A stretch of 64,000 bases of DNA from an uncultured Actinomycetes bacterium (GCA_900314875.1 OMWX01000001.1:62001-126000), one strand, 5' to 3'. Positions 35,659 to 44,874 are shown, numbered from the stretch's first letter. The notes: generated by a model not told the origin, from the sequence alone. Made by a program: numbers and translations.

Positions 35659-36197
35659 TACCTCAATTCAAAGGTTGTCGCGCCGATTCTTACGGGAACG
35701 CGCTCGGGCAAAACCGTTGCTCCGGTTATTCTTTGCCCGTTTACAAGCGTTCCGTTCGTGGAATTCATGTCTTCTACGGCCCATTGCGATGTGGGCTTGT
35801 TGAAAAATACTCTCGCATGCAGAGAAGATACGAATTCGTCATCCAAAACAACAGTGTTTGAAGCCGATCTTCCCAGCGTTACGGGAGACAAAACATCCAA
35901 AGGCATTGTGGTTCCTGCCAAAGGACCGTCAATAATAACGAGTATTTTCGCCTGAGTCCGCCCTGAAGGAGGCAGATTTGCTTCCGGCGTCTGCTGTTTT
36001 ACGGTAACCGGCGGCGCCGCCTTTGCTGCTGCAATGGCGGTTTGTGCTTTTTCTTGCGCTTTTCGTCTGGCTCTTCGCGATGTATGCGGACTCAAATCCG
36101 ACACGTCGCGATATAACGCTCTTACGGCAAGCAGTACGAAAACCCACAGCAGAGCAAGGAATGCGTACTTAAGAATCGCAAATGTAAGTTCGGTCAT
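35658..36197 (-). CDS. fhaB: FHA-domain membrane protein FhaB
   Basis: A 179-aa protein: N-terminal membrane helix (residues 5-28), basic linker (SRRARRKAQEKAQ), and a C-terminal FHA domain with the phosphothreonine-binding pattern LGRSASNTVVLDD, SSLHARVF, and EDMNSTNGTLVNG. In mycobacteria FhaB (FipA) is a PknA/PknB substrate linking to FtsZ and FtsQ. It lies 21 bp after fhaA with no visible ribosome site, suggesting coupled translation, and overlaps the phosphatase start. Confidence 0.94.
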   Translation of the reverse strand: MTELTFAILKYAFLALLWVFVLLAVRALYRDVSDLSPHTSRRARRKAQEKAQTAIAAAKAAPPVTVKQQTPEANLPPSGRTQAKILVIIDGPLAGTTMPLDVLSPVTLGRSASNTVVLDDEFVSSLHARVFFNKPTSQWAVEDMNSTNGTLVNGQRITGATVLPERVPVRIGATTFELR

Positions 36198-36218
36198 AAA
36201 AATGTATAGTCGTTCGGA

Positions 36219-36920
36219 TTACTCTTGCGGCTCCGGCGAAGACCAGAACAGAATTCTGGTGCGTCCGATTGTAATCGTATTGCCGTCGACAAGCGTTGCG
36301 GCGGGAACCTGATGTCCCTCGACAAACATTCCGTTCGTCGAACCCATGTCTCGGGCGATAACGCCGTTGGGAGTAATGTCGATTTCCAGATGCCTGCGCG
36401 AAATTCCCGCGTCATCGATAACTATGTCGCAGTTCGAACCGCGACCGATAACGGTTTTCGGCGCGGTCAGCAGATACTGACGGCCGTTAATCTCCAAAAC
36501 CGGGCAGTCTTTGTTTTCGTTCGCGGAAGTTAGCGGAGCGACATTTCCTTCGACAGACTCGGATGTCAGACTGTATTCGTTCTTGGGCAGCTGCAAATCT
36601 TCCTCAAAAATAACTACAACCGGTCCGACAAACGCATAATTCTGGCTTGCCGCATACTTGGTCAGATTGTCTGCCAATTCGTTTGCAAGCGTCTCCGAAC
36701 CCCACTGCTCAATGCGGTCGAAATCCGGCGTAGACAACTTGAAACGAAACTCGTTCGGCGCGACGGTCCGGTCGCGTCCCATAGGCATAGCCTTTGAATT
36801 AAGCTCCCTTTCCAAAGCGCTTGCCAGGTCAACCGGTCTTAACTCTTTGGACGACAACTTATAGAAAACGCCGTTTACTGCACCTTCTACGCTTTTTTCA
36901 AAACGGTCGAGAACGCTCAT
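36219..36920 (-). CDS. fhaA: FHA-domain protein FhaA with DUF3662
   Basis: A 233-aa cytoplasmic protein. Residues 1-115 match the DUF3662 domain (MSVLDRFEKSVEGAVNGVF; VDLASALERELNSKAM), and residues 145-228 form an FHA domain (VIGRGSNCDIVIDD, ISRRHLEI, DMGSTNGMFVEG). The two are joined almost directly, whereas mycobacterial FhaA has a linker of over 200 residues. FhaA there regulates PbpA/RodA and MurJ. It is the first gene of the cluster; ATG 36920 follows GAAAGGGG. The downstream order is unchanged from other actinobacteria. Confidence 0.95.
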   Translation of the reverse strand: MSVLDRFEKSVEGAVNGVFYKLSSKELRPVDLASALERELNSKAMPMGRDRTVAPNEFRFKLSTPDFDRIEQWGSETLANELADNLTKYAASQNYAFVGPVVVIFEEDLQLPKNEYSLTSESVEGNVAPLTSANENKDCPVLEINGRQYLLTAPKTVIGRGSNCDIVIDDAGISRRHLEIDITPNGVIARDMGSTNGMFVEGHQVPAATLVDGNTITIGRTRILFWSSPEPQE

Positions 36921-37052
36921 TACTGCCCCTTTCTTATATGGATTATACGTGAAAGGGCAAACAGCCGCCGACGAGTTCCCGATTTTTCGCTTAATATCTT
37001 ATATTTCTGCAAAAATTGCGCGTCTGCCTGCCCTGGAATCCCGCTTTCTTCT

Positions 37053-37101
37053 CCGGCTTAATTCCGGCTTAATTCTGTATTTTCTGTATTTTCTGTATCT
37101 T
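37053..37101. repeat. Two short tandem arrays upstream of fhaA
   Basis: CCGGCTTAATT twice (37053-37063, 37064-37074) runs straight into CTGTATTTT three times (37075-37083, 37084-37092, 37093-37101 with one change). They end at the 3' end of the Nudix gene, in the 183-bp gap that must also contain the fhaA promoter. Confidence 0.85.
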
Positions 37102-37103
37102 TG

Positions 37104-37757
37104 TCAGATTTTTTCTTTCAATCTTCTTATTTTTTCTGCCTGAATGGCGATGAAATTGTTTGAAGACATGATTTTTGTTTTTCGCAAAGTCTGCCAGTCG
37201 ACTTTGAATACGTCGACATGCTCGTCTTTGTCCAGTTTTCTTTCGATTTTATGCCAGCTGCGCAGGTGGATAACCGCGATATGCGCCAGTTCGTCGGTAA
37301 AGCCCTCGGAAGAATAAAAATCGCCGACATAATCGATTTGCACATCCGCACAGCCGTCTTCTGTCAGGTCGGGCTCGATTCCGGTTTCTTCGGCAAGCTC
37401 TCTGAACATTGCAGTCTCGATCGACTCGTTTTCGTCGATAAGACCCGCGACAAGCCCGTAAACAAAATCATTCGGACCGACTCTGTATTCGCGTTCGATG
37501 AAATATTTATCGTCTTTGCAGTCGTGAACAAGCATGACAACGCAGGGAGAATGAGAGACAATCTGCCGGCGGATGACTATATTTTCCGCTGTTTCTTCAG
37601 AAGAGCTGCTGTTTTTTGCAAGACCGGGCAGCGAGATCTGTCTTTCTTCGACGGAAAAAATTGCGCCTTCAAAACATTTTTTCGCAGACAAAATCTTTGG
37701 CTTCGCGGCTGTGTTCACAGCATTGTCGGCGGCGAATTCGTCGTGACGTTCTGTCAT
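37104..37757 (-). CDS. Nudix hydrolase, ADP-ribose pyrophosphatase-like
   Basis: A 217-aa protein with a complete Nudix box: G-LIDEN-E-SIETAMF-RELAEETG near residues 130-152, where the glutamates bind metal. The surrounding sequence (VYGLVAGLID; SEGFTDELAHIAVIHL) is like ADP-sugar pyrophosphatases, which hydrolyse ADP-ribose or related nucleotide sugars; the substrate is inferred. A 35-residue N-terminus and residues 60-70 (Ser/Glu) are variable. I placed the start at ATG 37757, with GAGAGGGA 8 nt upstream; the frame extends to 38072 but that part is Cys/Arg-rich and overlaps the divergent promoter region. It points towards fhaA but has its own promoter region. Confidence 0.88.
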   Translation of the reverse strand: MTERHDEFAADNAVNTAAKPKILSAKKCFEGAIFSVEERQISLPGLAKNSSSSEETAENIVIRRQIVSHSPCVVMLVHDCKDDKYFIEREYRVGPNDFVYGLVAGLIDENESIETAMFRELAEETGIEPDLTEDGCADVQIDYVGDFYSSEGFTDELAHIAVIHLRSWHKIERKLDKDEHVDVFKVDWQTLRKTKIMSSNNFIAIQAEKIRRLKEKI

Positions 37758-38065
37758 ATTCGTTCCCTCTCTGTCTTTATGTTTCAATATTACAAATCGA
37801 ACGGCATATTGCTGCCGAAAACATTTTCTTGTTTTGTCTGCCGAATTTTGTCCTGCGATATGAGTCTTGTGATATGAATCCTGCGATATGAGTCCTCTGA
37901 TATGAGGGCGGCATTCGCTCGTGTTTTTGTTGAGTTCAGATATTAGAATATTACTGATAAAAATGAAAGTTCGTCGGCGAACCGACGCTCGGCAGCTGAA
38001 AAAACAATATGACCGACAGCCGGCAGCCGAGAGCGGAAAACAGCGAAAAAGAGGGGGTTTGCAGC
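37758..38065. other. Divergent promoter region with tandem repeats
   Basis: 308 bp between the Nudix and YhgE/Pip genes. It holds the 14-bp tandem array (37851-37906) and, at 37968-37986, overlapping small hairpins GTTCG/CGAAC and GTCGG/CCGAC. No gene is supported. Confidence 0.6.
37851..37906. repeat. 14-bp tandem repeat, four copies
   Basis: TCCTGCGATATGAG (37851-37864), TCTTGTGATATGAA (37865-37878), TCCTGCGATATGAG (37879-37892) and TCCTCTGATATGAG (37893-37906). Copies 1 and 3 are identical. The array lies between two divergent genes, 160-215 bp before the YhgE/Pip start, and could be a multi-site operator or a slippage product. Confidence 0.9.
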
Positions 38066-40645
38066 ATGGCATTTCACATTTTCTTTCGCGATTTGGGCAG
38101 GATAATAAAGAATCCGATTGCGCTGATCGTCTCTCTGGGCGTTGCGATGATTCCTTCTCTTTACGCGTGGGTCAATATTATTGCGAATCGCGACCCTTAT
38201 TCGAACACTGCCGGCGTTTCCGTCGCTGTGGTAAACAATGATGCCGGCGCCGACTCGCCAGCGGCCGGGCATGTCGACGCCGGAAGCAGGATAGAAGATG
38301 AACTGCGGAACAATACGCAGCTGGGATGGACATTTGTCGGCGAAGAAACTGCGAGAGACGGCGTAAAATCAGGCAAATATTATGCTGCGATTATTTTCGG
38401 ACAGGATTTTTCCGAAAAAATGATTTCTCTGCTGTCGGGGAATCCGCAAAAGCCGGAAATAACATATCTGATTAATGAGAAAAAGAATGCGATAGCCTCA
38501 AAAATAACGGATACGGGCGCGAGCAGCATTGAAGAAAAAATCAATTCCGCATTTGTCGGCGCGGTTGCGAAAGTTGTCGTCGAAAAAGCAGCCGAAGCAT
38601 CAGACGGCATGGGAAACAAGATTGAAAGCCGGAAAAATTCGCTGTCGGCAAACATCGCGCAAACGGCTGAAAAAGTCGGCAGAGCGCGTTCGGTCGCGTC
38701 GGGCGTGAGAGCAGATCTGGCAAAATCGCAGCAGGCGCTTTCGGAAGCGAAAAACACGATAAATCTGCTTGAAGCCAAATCAGATTCCGTGCGCTCGCAG
38801 GCAGGGCAAATCGGCAGAGCGATAAATGCGATTCAAGAGGATGCGCGCGCGCTGGACGGCATAATTTCGGCGCGTGCAGATTCGCTGTCTGCAGGCTTGG
38901 ATGAGATAGAAAATTCAGTCGGGAGCACTGCCGTCGAAGTGATTGAAAGGCTTGAGAAAGACCGCTCGCTTGCGAACGATTTCGGGGTCAGTCTGACAAA
39001 TATTACTGATGACAATTCGGAGATAATCGGCAAAATCCGCGCTTTTGCGGCCTTAGATCCTTCGCTTTACGGTTTGCTCAAACCGACTGTCGACAGGCTT
39101 GAGGAGCTGAATTCGGCTGCGAAGGAGAGAATCGGGGCGCTGAATGACGACACCGGGCGGGCAATCGGCTTCGGGGCTGAATCGGCGGGGAACCTTGCGA
39201 GTTTCTTTAAAGCTTCCGCGTCCGGCGCAAAAAACGCTGCAAGCGGCTTGAAATCAGGGTTTTCGCAGTCGTTTGCTCCGGCGATAAAAACATCGCTGCA
39301 GTCGGCTTCGACTCTGGTTTCTGCGATTGACTCGTCTCTTGTTTCCGCTAAGACGCTGGGTTCTCAGGCTTCGGAACTGCTTGACGGCATAATCGGGGTT
39401 TTCGCCGAATCCGACGATATTTTAGGCCGTTTCGAGTCGAGTCTTTCTTCAGTCGAAAACAGGCTGAATTCGGTTTCGACAGATTTGGGAGCATTGGATT
39501 CCGCAGCAGTAATCGACGCTTTGAAAAACTCTTTCCCGGATACTCAGTCCGATTCGGGTCTCGAATCGGTCGCATCCTTTATTTCCGCTCCGGTCGAAAC
39601 GGAAACGACGGCCGTATATCCCGTTAAAGACTACGGTTCTGCGGTTGCGCCTTTCTATATAAACCTTGCGCTGTGGGTCGGCGGTTTTGCGCTTATCGCG
39701 ATTTTCAAAGTCGAAGTCGATCGTGAAAATCTCGAGAAAAGCAGCTCGGCGTTCACCTCTGCATCTGGCTCGTCGGTAAAACCCGCTCAGGCATATTTCG
39801 GCAGAGGACTGCTTTTTGTTTTTATGGCAATTTTGCAGGCATTAATCGTTTCGGTCGGAACTTTGCTTTTGGGGATGCAGTGCGAAAAACCTGTTCTGTT
39901 TGTGCTTTCCGGCGTATGGATCGGCATTGTCTACGCGAGCATTATCTATTCGCTGGCCGCCGCATTCAAACATGTGGGCAAAGCGATTGGAGTAATTCTT
40001 ATTATTCTGCAGATTCCGGCAGCAGCGGGCACGTATCCCATCGAGCTTATGCCTCCGATTTACCGCAGGGCAGAAGCTTTTTTGCCGTTTTACTACGGAA
40101 TCAACGCTTTGCGAGAAACAATCGGAGGACTGTACGGAAGCGAATTTATAAAAAACAATTGCATGCTTTTGTGTTTTGTCGCAGCTTCGCTGTTTGTCGG
40201 GCTCTGCCTGCGCAGCTGCCTGAAAGGGATTATCGTGCTGTTTGATAAAAGCTTGGGCGAAACCGATCTGCTGGTTTATGAAGAGGAAGAGCAAATCGGG
40301 GAAAATGAAAAGATCGAAGAAAGCGGCGTATCGGACAGCGCGGGAAAAACTGCAGTCAAAACTGCCGCAAAAACCCTGACCGGACGCAAAAAACTTGCCA
40401 TAATCGGCATTCCGTCTTTTGCTCTGATTCTGCTTCTTCTGTGCGGACATATGGTTGAAAAAACTGACATAAACGCAAAAATCATATATCTGCTGTTGTG
40501 GATAGCGGTTATTATCGCAACCGATGCCTGCATAATTTTCAAAGAATGCAAAGACGAGAAAAATAATTTGTCCGCTCAGCCGGCAAAATTCGAATTTGGC
40601 GGCAAAGAGAATAAAATTGACCGGAAAGAGGCGAAAAAAGCATGA
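38066..40645 (+). CDS. YhgE/Pip family membrane protein (first of a pair)
   Basis: An 859-aa protein. After a cytoplasmic FFRDLGRIIKNP segment comes membrane helix 1 (IALIVSLGVAMIPSLYAWVN), then RDPYSNTAGVSVAVVNNDAGA, the diagnostic YhgE/Pip N-terminus. About 480 mostly helical Ala/Ser-rich residues outside the cell follow, then a five- to six-helix ABC-2-type permease domain from YGSAVAPFYINLALWVGG. Unusually, a cytoplasmic acidic segment and two further helices extend the C-terminus. Relatives include the lactococcal phage-infection protein and the EsaA/YueB type VII secretion component; no ATPase is encoded beside it. GAGGGGG precedes ATG 38066. It starts a four-gene operon. Confidence 0.9.
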   Translation: MAFHIFFRDLGRIIKNPIALIVSLGVAMIPSLYAWVNIIANRDPYSNTAGVSVAVVNNDAGADSPAAGHVDAGSRIEDELRNNTQLGWTFVGEETARDGVKSGKYYAAIIFGQDFSEKMISLLSGNPQKPEITYLINEKKNAIASKITDTGASSIEEKINSAFVGAVAKVVVEKAAEASDGMGNKIESRKNSLSANIAQTAEKVGRARSVASGVRADLAKSQQALSEAKNTINLLEAKSDSVRSQAGQIGRAINAIQEDARALDGIISARADSLSAGLDEIENSVGSTAVEVIERLEKDRSLANDFGVSLTNITDDNSEIIGKIRAFAALDPSLYGLLKPTVDRLEELNSAAKERIGALNDDTGRAIGFGAESAGNLASFFKASASGAKNAASGLKSGFSQSFAPAIKTSLQSASTLVSAIDSSLVSAKTLGSQASELLDGIIGVFAESDDILGRFESSLSSVENRLNSVSTDLGALDSAAVIDALKNSFPDTQSDSGLESVASFISAPVETETTAVYPVKDYGSAVAPFYINLALWVGGFALIAIFKVEVDRENLEKSSSAFTSASGSSVKPAQAYFGRGLLFVFMAILQALIVSVGTLLLGMQCEKPVLFVLSGVWIGIVYASIIYSLAAAFKHVGKAIGVILIILQIPAAAGTYPIELMPPIYRRAEAFLPFYYGINALRETIGGLYGSEFIKNNCMLLCFVAASLFVGLCLRSCLKGIIVLFDKSLGETDLLVYEEEEQIGENEKIEESGVSDSAGKTAVKTAAKTLTGRKKLAIIGIPSFALILLLLCGHMVEKTDINAKIIYLLLWIAVIIATDACIIFKECKDEKNNLSAQPAKFEFGGKENKIDRKEAKKA

Positions 40646-42873
40646 AAAGCGGCAAAAAGCACAGTTTTGCGCAAAAAATAAGGAATATAAAATCCGTTGC
40701 CGTTATTGATTTTCGGCATATCGCGAGCAATTCTGTCGCGCTGATTGTCGCTGCGGGTCTTGTTATTGTTCCTCCTCTCTATGCCTGGTTCAATATTGCC
40801 GGCAGCTACGACCCTTACGGAAACGTCTCGAATTTGAAAATTGCGGTTGCCGACTGCGACGAAGGCTATAAATCCGAACTTTTGCCGGTGCGCGTCAATG
40901 CCGGCGACAAACTGGTTTCGCAAATAAGCAAGGCCGGCAGTTTTGACTGGAAATTTACCGATGAAAACAAAGCTCTCGAGGGAGTGAAATCGGGCGAATA
41001 CTATGCGGCAATCGTTATACCGAAGTCTTTTACCGAAGACATAATGACTCTTTTCTCGCCGCAGTTCAAACATGCAAAACTCGAATACTATGTCAACGAA
41101 AAAATAAATGCCGTAAGCCCGCAGGTTACGAAAAAAGGCGCTTCGAGCGCAATGTCGAAAATAAACGTGCTTTTCGCCAAAACCGTTTCGCAAATCTGCA
41201 TTGACGCGGCCGACGACCTGATAAGCTTCTCAAAATCCGACAGAATGCGCGAATATTTGCAGCAGGCAGTTTCTCATCTGGAAAACATGGCCGACGATAC
41301 CGGCTCTGCCTCCGAACAGATAAGCGCGTTCGCCTCCATTGCCGACACGTCGGCGAAGCTTGTTTCGCAAGCTCAGTCTCTTGCGCGCGGCACATCGCAG
41401 ACGTTTGAAAACGCAAAAAACGGCGTTCGAGACGCTTCCTCTTCATTCGAATCGGTCCGAGATGCGCTCGCTTCTTCTTTGGAATCCGTTGAAAATGCTT
41501 TACAGGCAGTCAAATCTGCGCTTTCGGATGCCGGCGAAAAAGCAGATTCGCTGACTTCTTCAGTGTCCGGAGAACTCGAGCGCGTCGAAGGAAAAGTCGC
41601 GGATCTGTCAAAAATAACGGATTCGGCGTTCTCGGATTTGACTGAGAAAATCGAAGAATTGCGCAAAATCGTCGCAGATTCGAGTTTTGTGCCGGAAAAC
41701 ATCAGGACAGAAATATTGTCCGCATGCGAGAAAATATTGTCCCAATTAAACTCTGCCCGCGAAAAAATGGGAGAAACAGCTTCTCTTATTGCGCAAACGG
41801 CAGCTGATTCGGCAGCAAAAATAACCGAAAGAAAAACAGCCCTTAAAACCGCGATTTTTGAGTTAAACGGTTCAATACAGTCTGTTCGCGACGTTTTCTC
41901 TTCTTCTCTCCGGCAAAATGCGCAGACACTGTTTGCTTCTATTTCTCAGATTGCCGAAAATGTGCGCGAAACCGGCGATATGCTCAGCCTGTCTGAGAGT
42001 AAACTGTCCGAAGCTGCCGAGGCTTCCGGAGAAAAAATTGAAGGAATAAAAACGACTCTTAACGATTCGGCAGCCGGCTTGTCTGAGCTTTCGCAAAAAA
42101 TGCGCGACTTTAAAACCCGGCTGACAACTGCTTATTCTTCAGCTCTGCCGGCAGATTTGACGAATATTCTCAGTGCAGATCCGGACACGCTCGCCGCGTT
42201 TTTGTCAAGTCCTGCCGCTCTTCGGCGAGAAGTCGTGTATCCGGTAGAAAACTACGGTTCGGCGATGGCTCCTTTCTATACTATTCTGGCGATTTGGGTC
42301 GGTTCGGTCGTCCTTGTCGCAATGATGAAAACCGGCGTTTCGCGGAAAATAAAAGAAAAAATCCCGGGCATTTCGGCGGATGAAGAATATTTCGGACGAT
42401 ATGCGATTTTTCTTTTTCTTTCGCTTTTTCAGGCTTTGCTTGTGGCTTTCGGAGACTTGATTTTTCTGCGGGTTCAGGCTGTCAATGTTTTTCAATTCTT
42501 CTTCGCATGCATTGCGGCTTCGCTCGTGTTTTCGAATATTATGTATACGCTTACCGTTTCTTTCGGCGATGTCGGAAAAGCTGTCAGCGTTGTTCTGCTT
42601 GTTATGCAGGTGGCCGGTTCGGGAGGAACATTTCCCATAGAAACTCTGCCCGAATTCTTCCGCAAATGCTGTCCATTCCTGCCGTTTCCGCACGGAATTG
42701 ACGCTTTGCATGCGGCTGTCTGCGGGTCGTACGGCAGCGAGTTTGCGTTTCAAATCGGGCTGCTTGCGCTGTTTTTAATTCCTTCCCTGCTTTTGGGGCT
42801 GATATTGAGAAAACCTTTAATCGGATTTAATGCGTTTATATCCGAAAAAATTGAAAGTGCTAAGGTGATGTGA
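40642..42873 (+). CDS. YhgE/Pip family membrane protein (second of a pair)
   Basis: A 743-aa paralogue of the preceding protein, with the same order: FRHIASN, membrane helix (VALIVAAGLVIVPPLYAWFN), SYDPYGNVSNLKIAVADCDEGY, a long Ala/Ser-rich helical outside domain of about 400 residues, then the permease domain from NYGSAMAPFYTILAIWVGS. It lacks the C-terminal two-helix extension of its partner. Its ATG overlaps the partner's stop (ATGA), which suggests the two are made in equal amounts and form a heterodimer. The outer domains differ enough to be old duplicates. Transported substrate unknown. Confidence 0.9.
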   Translation: MKSGKKHSFAQKIRNIKSVAVIDFRHIASNSVALIVAAGLVIVPPLYAWFNIAGSYDPYGNVSNLKIAVADCDEGYKSELLPVRVNAGDKLVSQISKAGSFDWKFTDENKALEGVKSGEYYAAIVIPKSFTEDIMTLFSPQFKHAKLEYYVNEKINAVSPQVTKKGASSAMSKINVLFAKTVSQICIDAADDLISFSKSDRMREYLQQAVSHLENMADDTGSASEQISAFASIADTSAKLVSQAQSLARGTSQTFENAKNGVRDASSSFESVRDALASSLESVENALQAVKSALSDAGEKADSLTSSVSGELERVEGKVADLSKITDSAFSDLTEKIEELRKIVADSSFVPENIRTEILSACEKILSQLNSAREKMGETASLIAQTAADSAAKITERKTALKTAIFELNGSIQSVRDVFSSSLRQNAQTLFASISQIAENVRETGDMLSLSESKLSEAAEASGEKIEGIKTTLNDSAAGLSELSQKMRDFKTRLTTAYSSALPADLTNILSADPDTLAAFLSSPAALRREVVYPVENYGSAMAPFYTILAIWVGSVVLVAMMKTGVSRKIKEKIPGISADEEYFGRYAIFLFLSLFQALLVAFGDLIFLRVQAVNVFQFFFACIAASLVFSNIMYTLTVSFGDVGKAVSVVLLVMQVAGSGGTFPIETLPEFFRKCCPFLPFPHGIDALHAAVCGSYGSEFAFQIGLLALFLIPSLLLGLILRKPLIGFNAFISEKIESAKVM

Positions 42874-43988
42874 TGGTCGAACTTATCGATGAGAGCAAAT
42901 TTGCCGCCGTAATGAGCGCGGTTGTCGAACCTGTTTTAAAATCCTGCAGCTTTGAAGGATGGATGAATCCCGCCGAACATCCCGGGCTGGAAAAACTGCC
43001 GGCGCCGGAAGATTCGCATGACGGAAAGTTGCATTATGTCAATTACAGATATGCGGTTTTTGCTAAAGAAATTAAACAGTTTGATGCCGGTTATTTTTTG
43101 CCGTCTCAGGCGGGAATCGCTCAAAACCGTCCGGATGAAGCAAAGGCTACGATAGTCATTTTGCACGGATTTACCCGCAATGCATATGTTCATCGCGAAC
43201 TTGCCTGGTATTTTTTGAATGCCGGATACAACATATGCTGTCTGGAACATCGCGGACACGGTTTATCGCCGCATGATGTCGGGGATGAGAATGTCGTGTG
43301 GATTGACAACTGGCGCCGGTATGTGGTGGATGCCGCGCTTTTCTGCAAAACCGTCGCCCGTCCGTTTGATGACGGGAAGCCGCTGTATTTATACGGATAT
43401 TCAATGGGCGGAGGCATCGGAGTCGCTTTGGCTGAACAATATCCGCACCTGCTTGATAAAATCGTTTTGGCAGCCCCCATGATTGAACCTTCTCTTTTGC
43501 TGGGCAAAGTTCTTTCGACTGTTGCGGTTAAGATTCTCTGCGCTTTCGGTCAAGGGCGCAAAGCGTCTCCCGGCCAGCGCAAATTTCCCGAGGAGCTTGA
43601 CAAGTCCCTGTATAAAGGGCTGAGCGAACCCAGAGCCGTTTACAAGTTCGAGCTGTGCAAGTCAGACAGGCGATATCATACTTGTCAGGCTTCGAACGAG
43701 TGGGTGAATCAGGCGGCGGGAATGACCGGGCATTTGCTGAAAAAAGAAGCTTGCGAGCAGGTTATAACGCCGATTTTGCTTCTGCAGGCCGGCAAGGACA
43801 GCTATGTACTGCCTAAGTCTCAGGAAAAGTTTATCGAGTCGGTTTCTCAAAATGGCGTCAGTGCTCAGCTGTCGGTTTTTGATGATATGCGTCATGAGTT
43901 TGAAGTATCGGAAAACGAGCAGCTGCGTCCGTGGCTTGAGCGCATCTTGGATTTTTACGATACGGATTTTGAAAAAAAGGAGAACTAA
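42873..43988 (+). CDS. Alpha/beta hydrolase, monoacylglycerol-lipase/lysophospholipase-like
   Basis: A 371-aa Hydrolase_4 (S33-type) enzyme. The oxyanion region is ILHGFTRN, the lipase-family motif is LEHRGHGLSPHD, and the nucleophile is the serine of YGYSMGGG near residue 177; the acid is probably the Asp in AGKDSYVLP and the His is in DMRHEF. LEHRGHG(L/R)S is common in monoacylglycerol lipases and lysophospholipases. No signal peptide is visible, so it acts in the cytoplasm. GTG 42870 or ATG 42873 overlap the stop of the YhgE/Pip gene; I use the ATG, preceded by AAGGTGA. The coupling with two membrane transport-like proteins suggests lipid substrates, by inference. Confidence 0.87.
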   Translation: MVELIDESKFAAVMSAVVEPVLKSCSFEGWMNPAEHPGLEKLPAPEDSHDGKLHYVNYRYAVFAKEIKQFDAGYFLPSQAGIAQNRPDEAKATIVILHGFTRNAYVHRELAWYFLNAGYNICCLEHRGHGLSPHDVGDENVVWIDNWRRYVVDAALFCKTVARPFDDGKPLYLYGYSMGGGIGVALAEQYPHLLDKIVLAAPMIEPSLLLGKVLSTVAVKILCAFGQGRKASPGQRKFPEELDKSLYKGLSEPRAVYKFELCKSDRRYHTCQASNEWVNQAAGMTGHLLKKEACEQVITPILLLQAGKDSYVLPKSQEKFIESVSQNGVSAQLSVFDDMRHEFEVSENEQLRPWLERILDFYDTDFEKKEN

Positions 43989-44809
43989 TGTCGGATTCAG
44001 GTAAGATGTCTGCTGTGTCGGCAATGTCTGAGGTATCTGCGGCGAACAAAACTTCTGCAGCGTCTGAAAACATTGCTGACAGACCTGCTGACGATTTGCC
44101 TGACGGACTGCCCGGCCGCGAGTCGTCTGTGATTCCGGGGCGTTTCGGGGATCCTCTGACCGTTGAGCATGCGCGTTTTTCTCAATTTTTCGATTGCTCT
44201 TATTTCAGGGATGAACCTGTTTTTCTGCTGCTTCACGGCTGGGGGTCAGATGAGAATGACATGGCATTGTTCTTTAGCGAATATCTGAATTTTCCGGCTG
44301 ATTACGTTTCGCTTCGCGCTCCGATGCAAATTCCTGATTTCATTGGAAATACATGGTTTCATGAATGCGTGCCCTCGGGTGAAGACTTGGACAGGGATGC
44401 GTATGCCGCCGCTCGCGCGATTGACAAGTGGGTTGTAAAAAATACCGAGATTATCGGATCGGGCAGAAAGATTATTCCGCTCGGTTTTTCGCAGGGAGGA
44501 ACGCTTGCCATCAGTCTGCTCAGAATTGCTCCTGAAAGATATTTTGCTGCCGCGAGTCTGTCGGGTTTTAAGGCTCCGGGGATTGTCGCTGAGGCTTCTC
44601 CCTCCGACAGTCGTTTAAGTGCGATGAAAAAGCCTGTTTTTTACGGATACGGCAACTCGGATAATGTGATTTCGCCTGATATTTTGCGCGAAACAGGGCA
44701 ATGGATTGAGCTTAACGCCGCCGCTGATGTTCATGAGTATTCAATGGTTCACGAAATCTGTTCCAAAGAATGTTCTGATTTGCGAAGCTGGTTTCGTTCG
44801 ATTCTGTAA
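43988..44809 (+). CDS. Alpha/beta hydrolase, phospholipase/carboxylesterase-like
   Basis: A 273-aa protein of the carboxylesterase/phospholipase type. After about 70 variable residues: LLLHGWGSDENDMALF (oxyanion loop), then PLGFSQGGTLAISLL with nucleophile Ser near residue 168, and the Asp and His in GYGNSDNVI and EYSMVHEIC. HGxGsdexd...GFSQGG is the signature of bacterial carboxylesterases. No signal peptide. Its ATG overlaps the stop of the previous gene (TAATG) and it ends the four-gene operon. Having two different esterases translationally coupled to two YhgE/Pip proteins is the unusual point. Confidence 0.87.
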   Translation: MSDSGKMSAVSAMSEVSAANKTSAASENIADRPADDLPDGLPGRESSVIPGRFGDPLTVEHARFSQFFDCSYFRDEPVFLLLHGWGSDENDMALFFSEYLNFPADYVSLRAPMQIPDFIGNTWFHECVPSGEDLDRDAYAAARAIDKWVVKNTEIIGSGRKIIPLGFSQGGTLAISLLRIAPERYFAAASLSGFKAPGIVAEASPSDSRLSAMKKPVFYGYGNSDNVISPDILRETGQWIELNAAADVHEYSMVHEICSKECSDLRSWFRSIL

Positions 44810-44853
44810 AATATGCCGGTACGCCTGCTGAGGGGGCGGAAGAATACGATATA

Positions 44854-44874
44854 TCACATTTTCGAAAAATGTGA
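44854..44874. promoter_or_regulatory. Perfect 9-bp inverted repeat after the hydrolase operon
   Basis: TCACATTTT (44854-44862) and AAAATGTGA (44866-44874) flank CGA. It is 45 bp after the operon stop and about 180 bp before the LacI-type gene, so it could be an operator or, with the short T-run that follows (CTTTTG), a weak terminator. Confidence 0.5.

Noticed and set aside
37851..37906. CRISPR-like array
   Set aside because: The 14-bp units abut without spacers and no cas gene is near.
37758..38072. Upstream extension of the Nudix frame
   Set aside because: It would overlap the divergent promoter region and the YhgE/Pip start and has no similarity to Nudix proteins; the ATG at 37757 has a good ribosome site.
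38066..42873. A complete type VII secretion locus around the YhgE/Pip genes
   Set aside because: No WXG100 protein, EssC/EccC ATPase or EssB-like gene is present in the window; only the YhgE/Pip similarity supports the idea.
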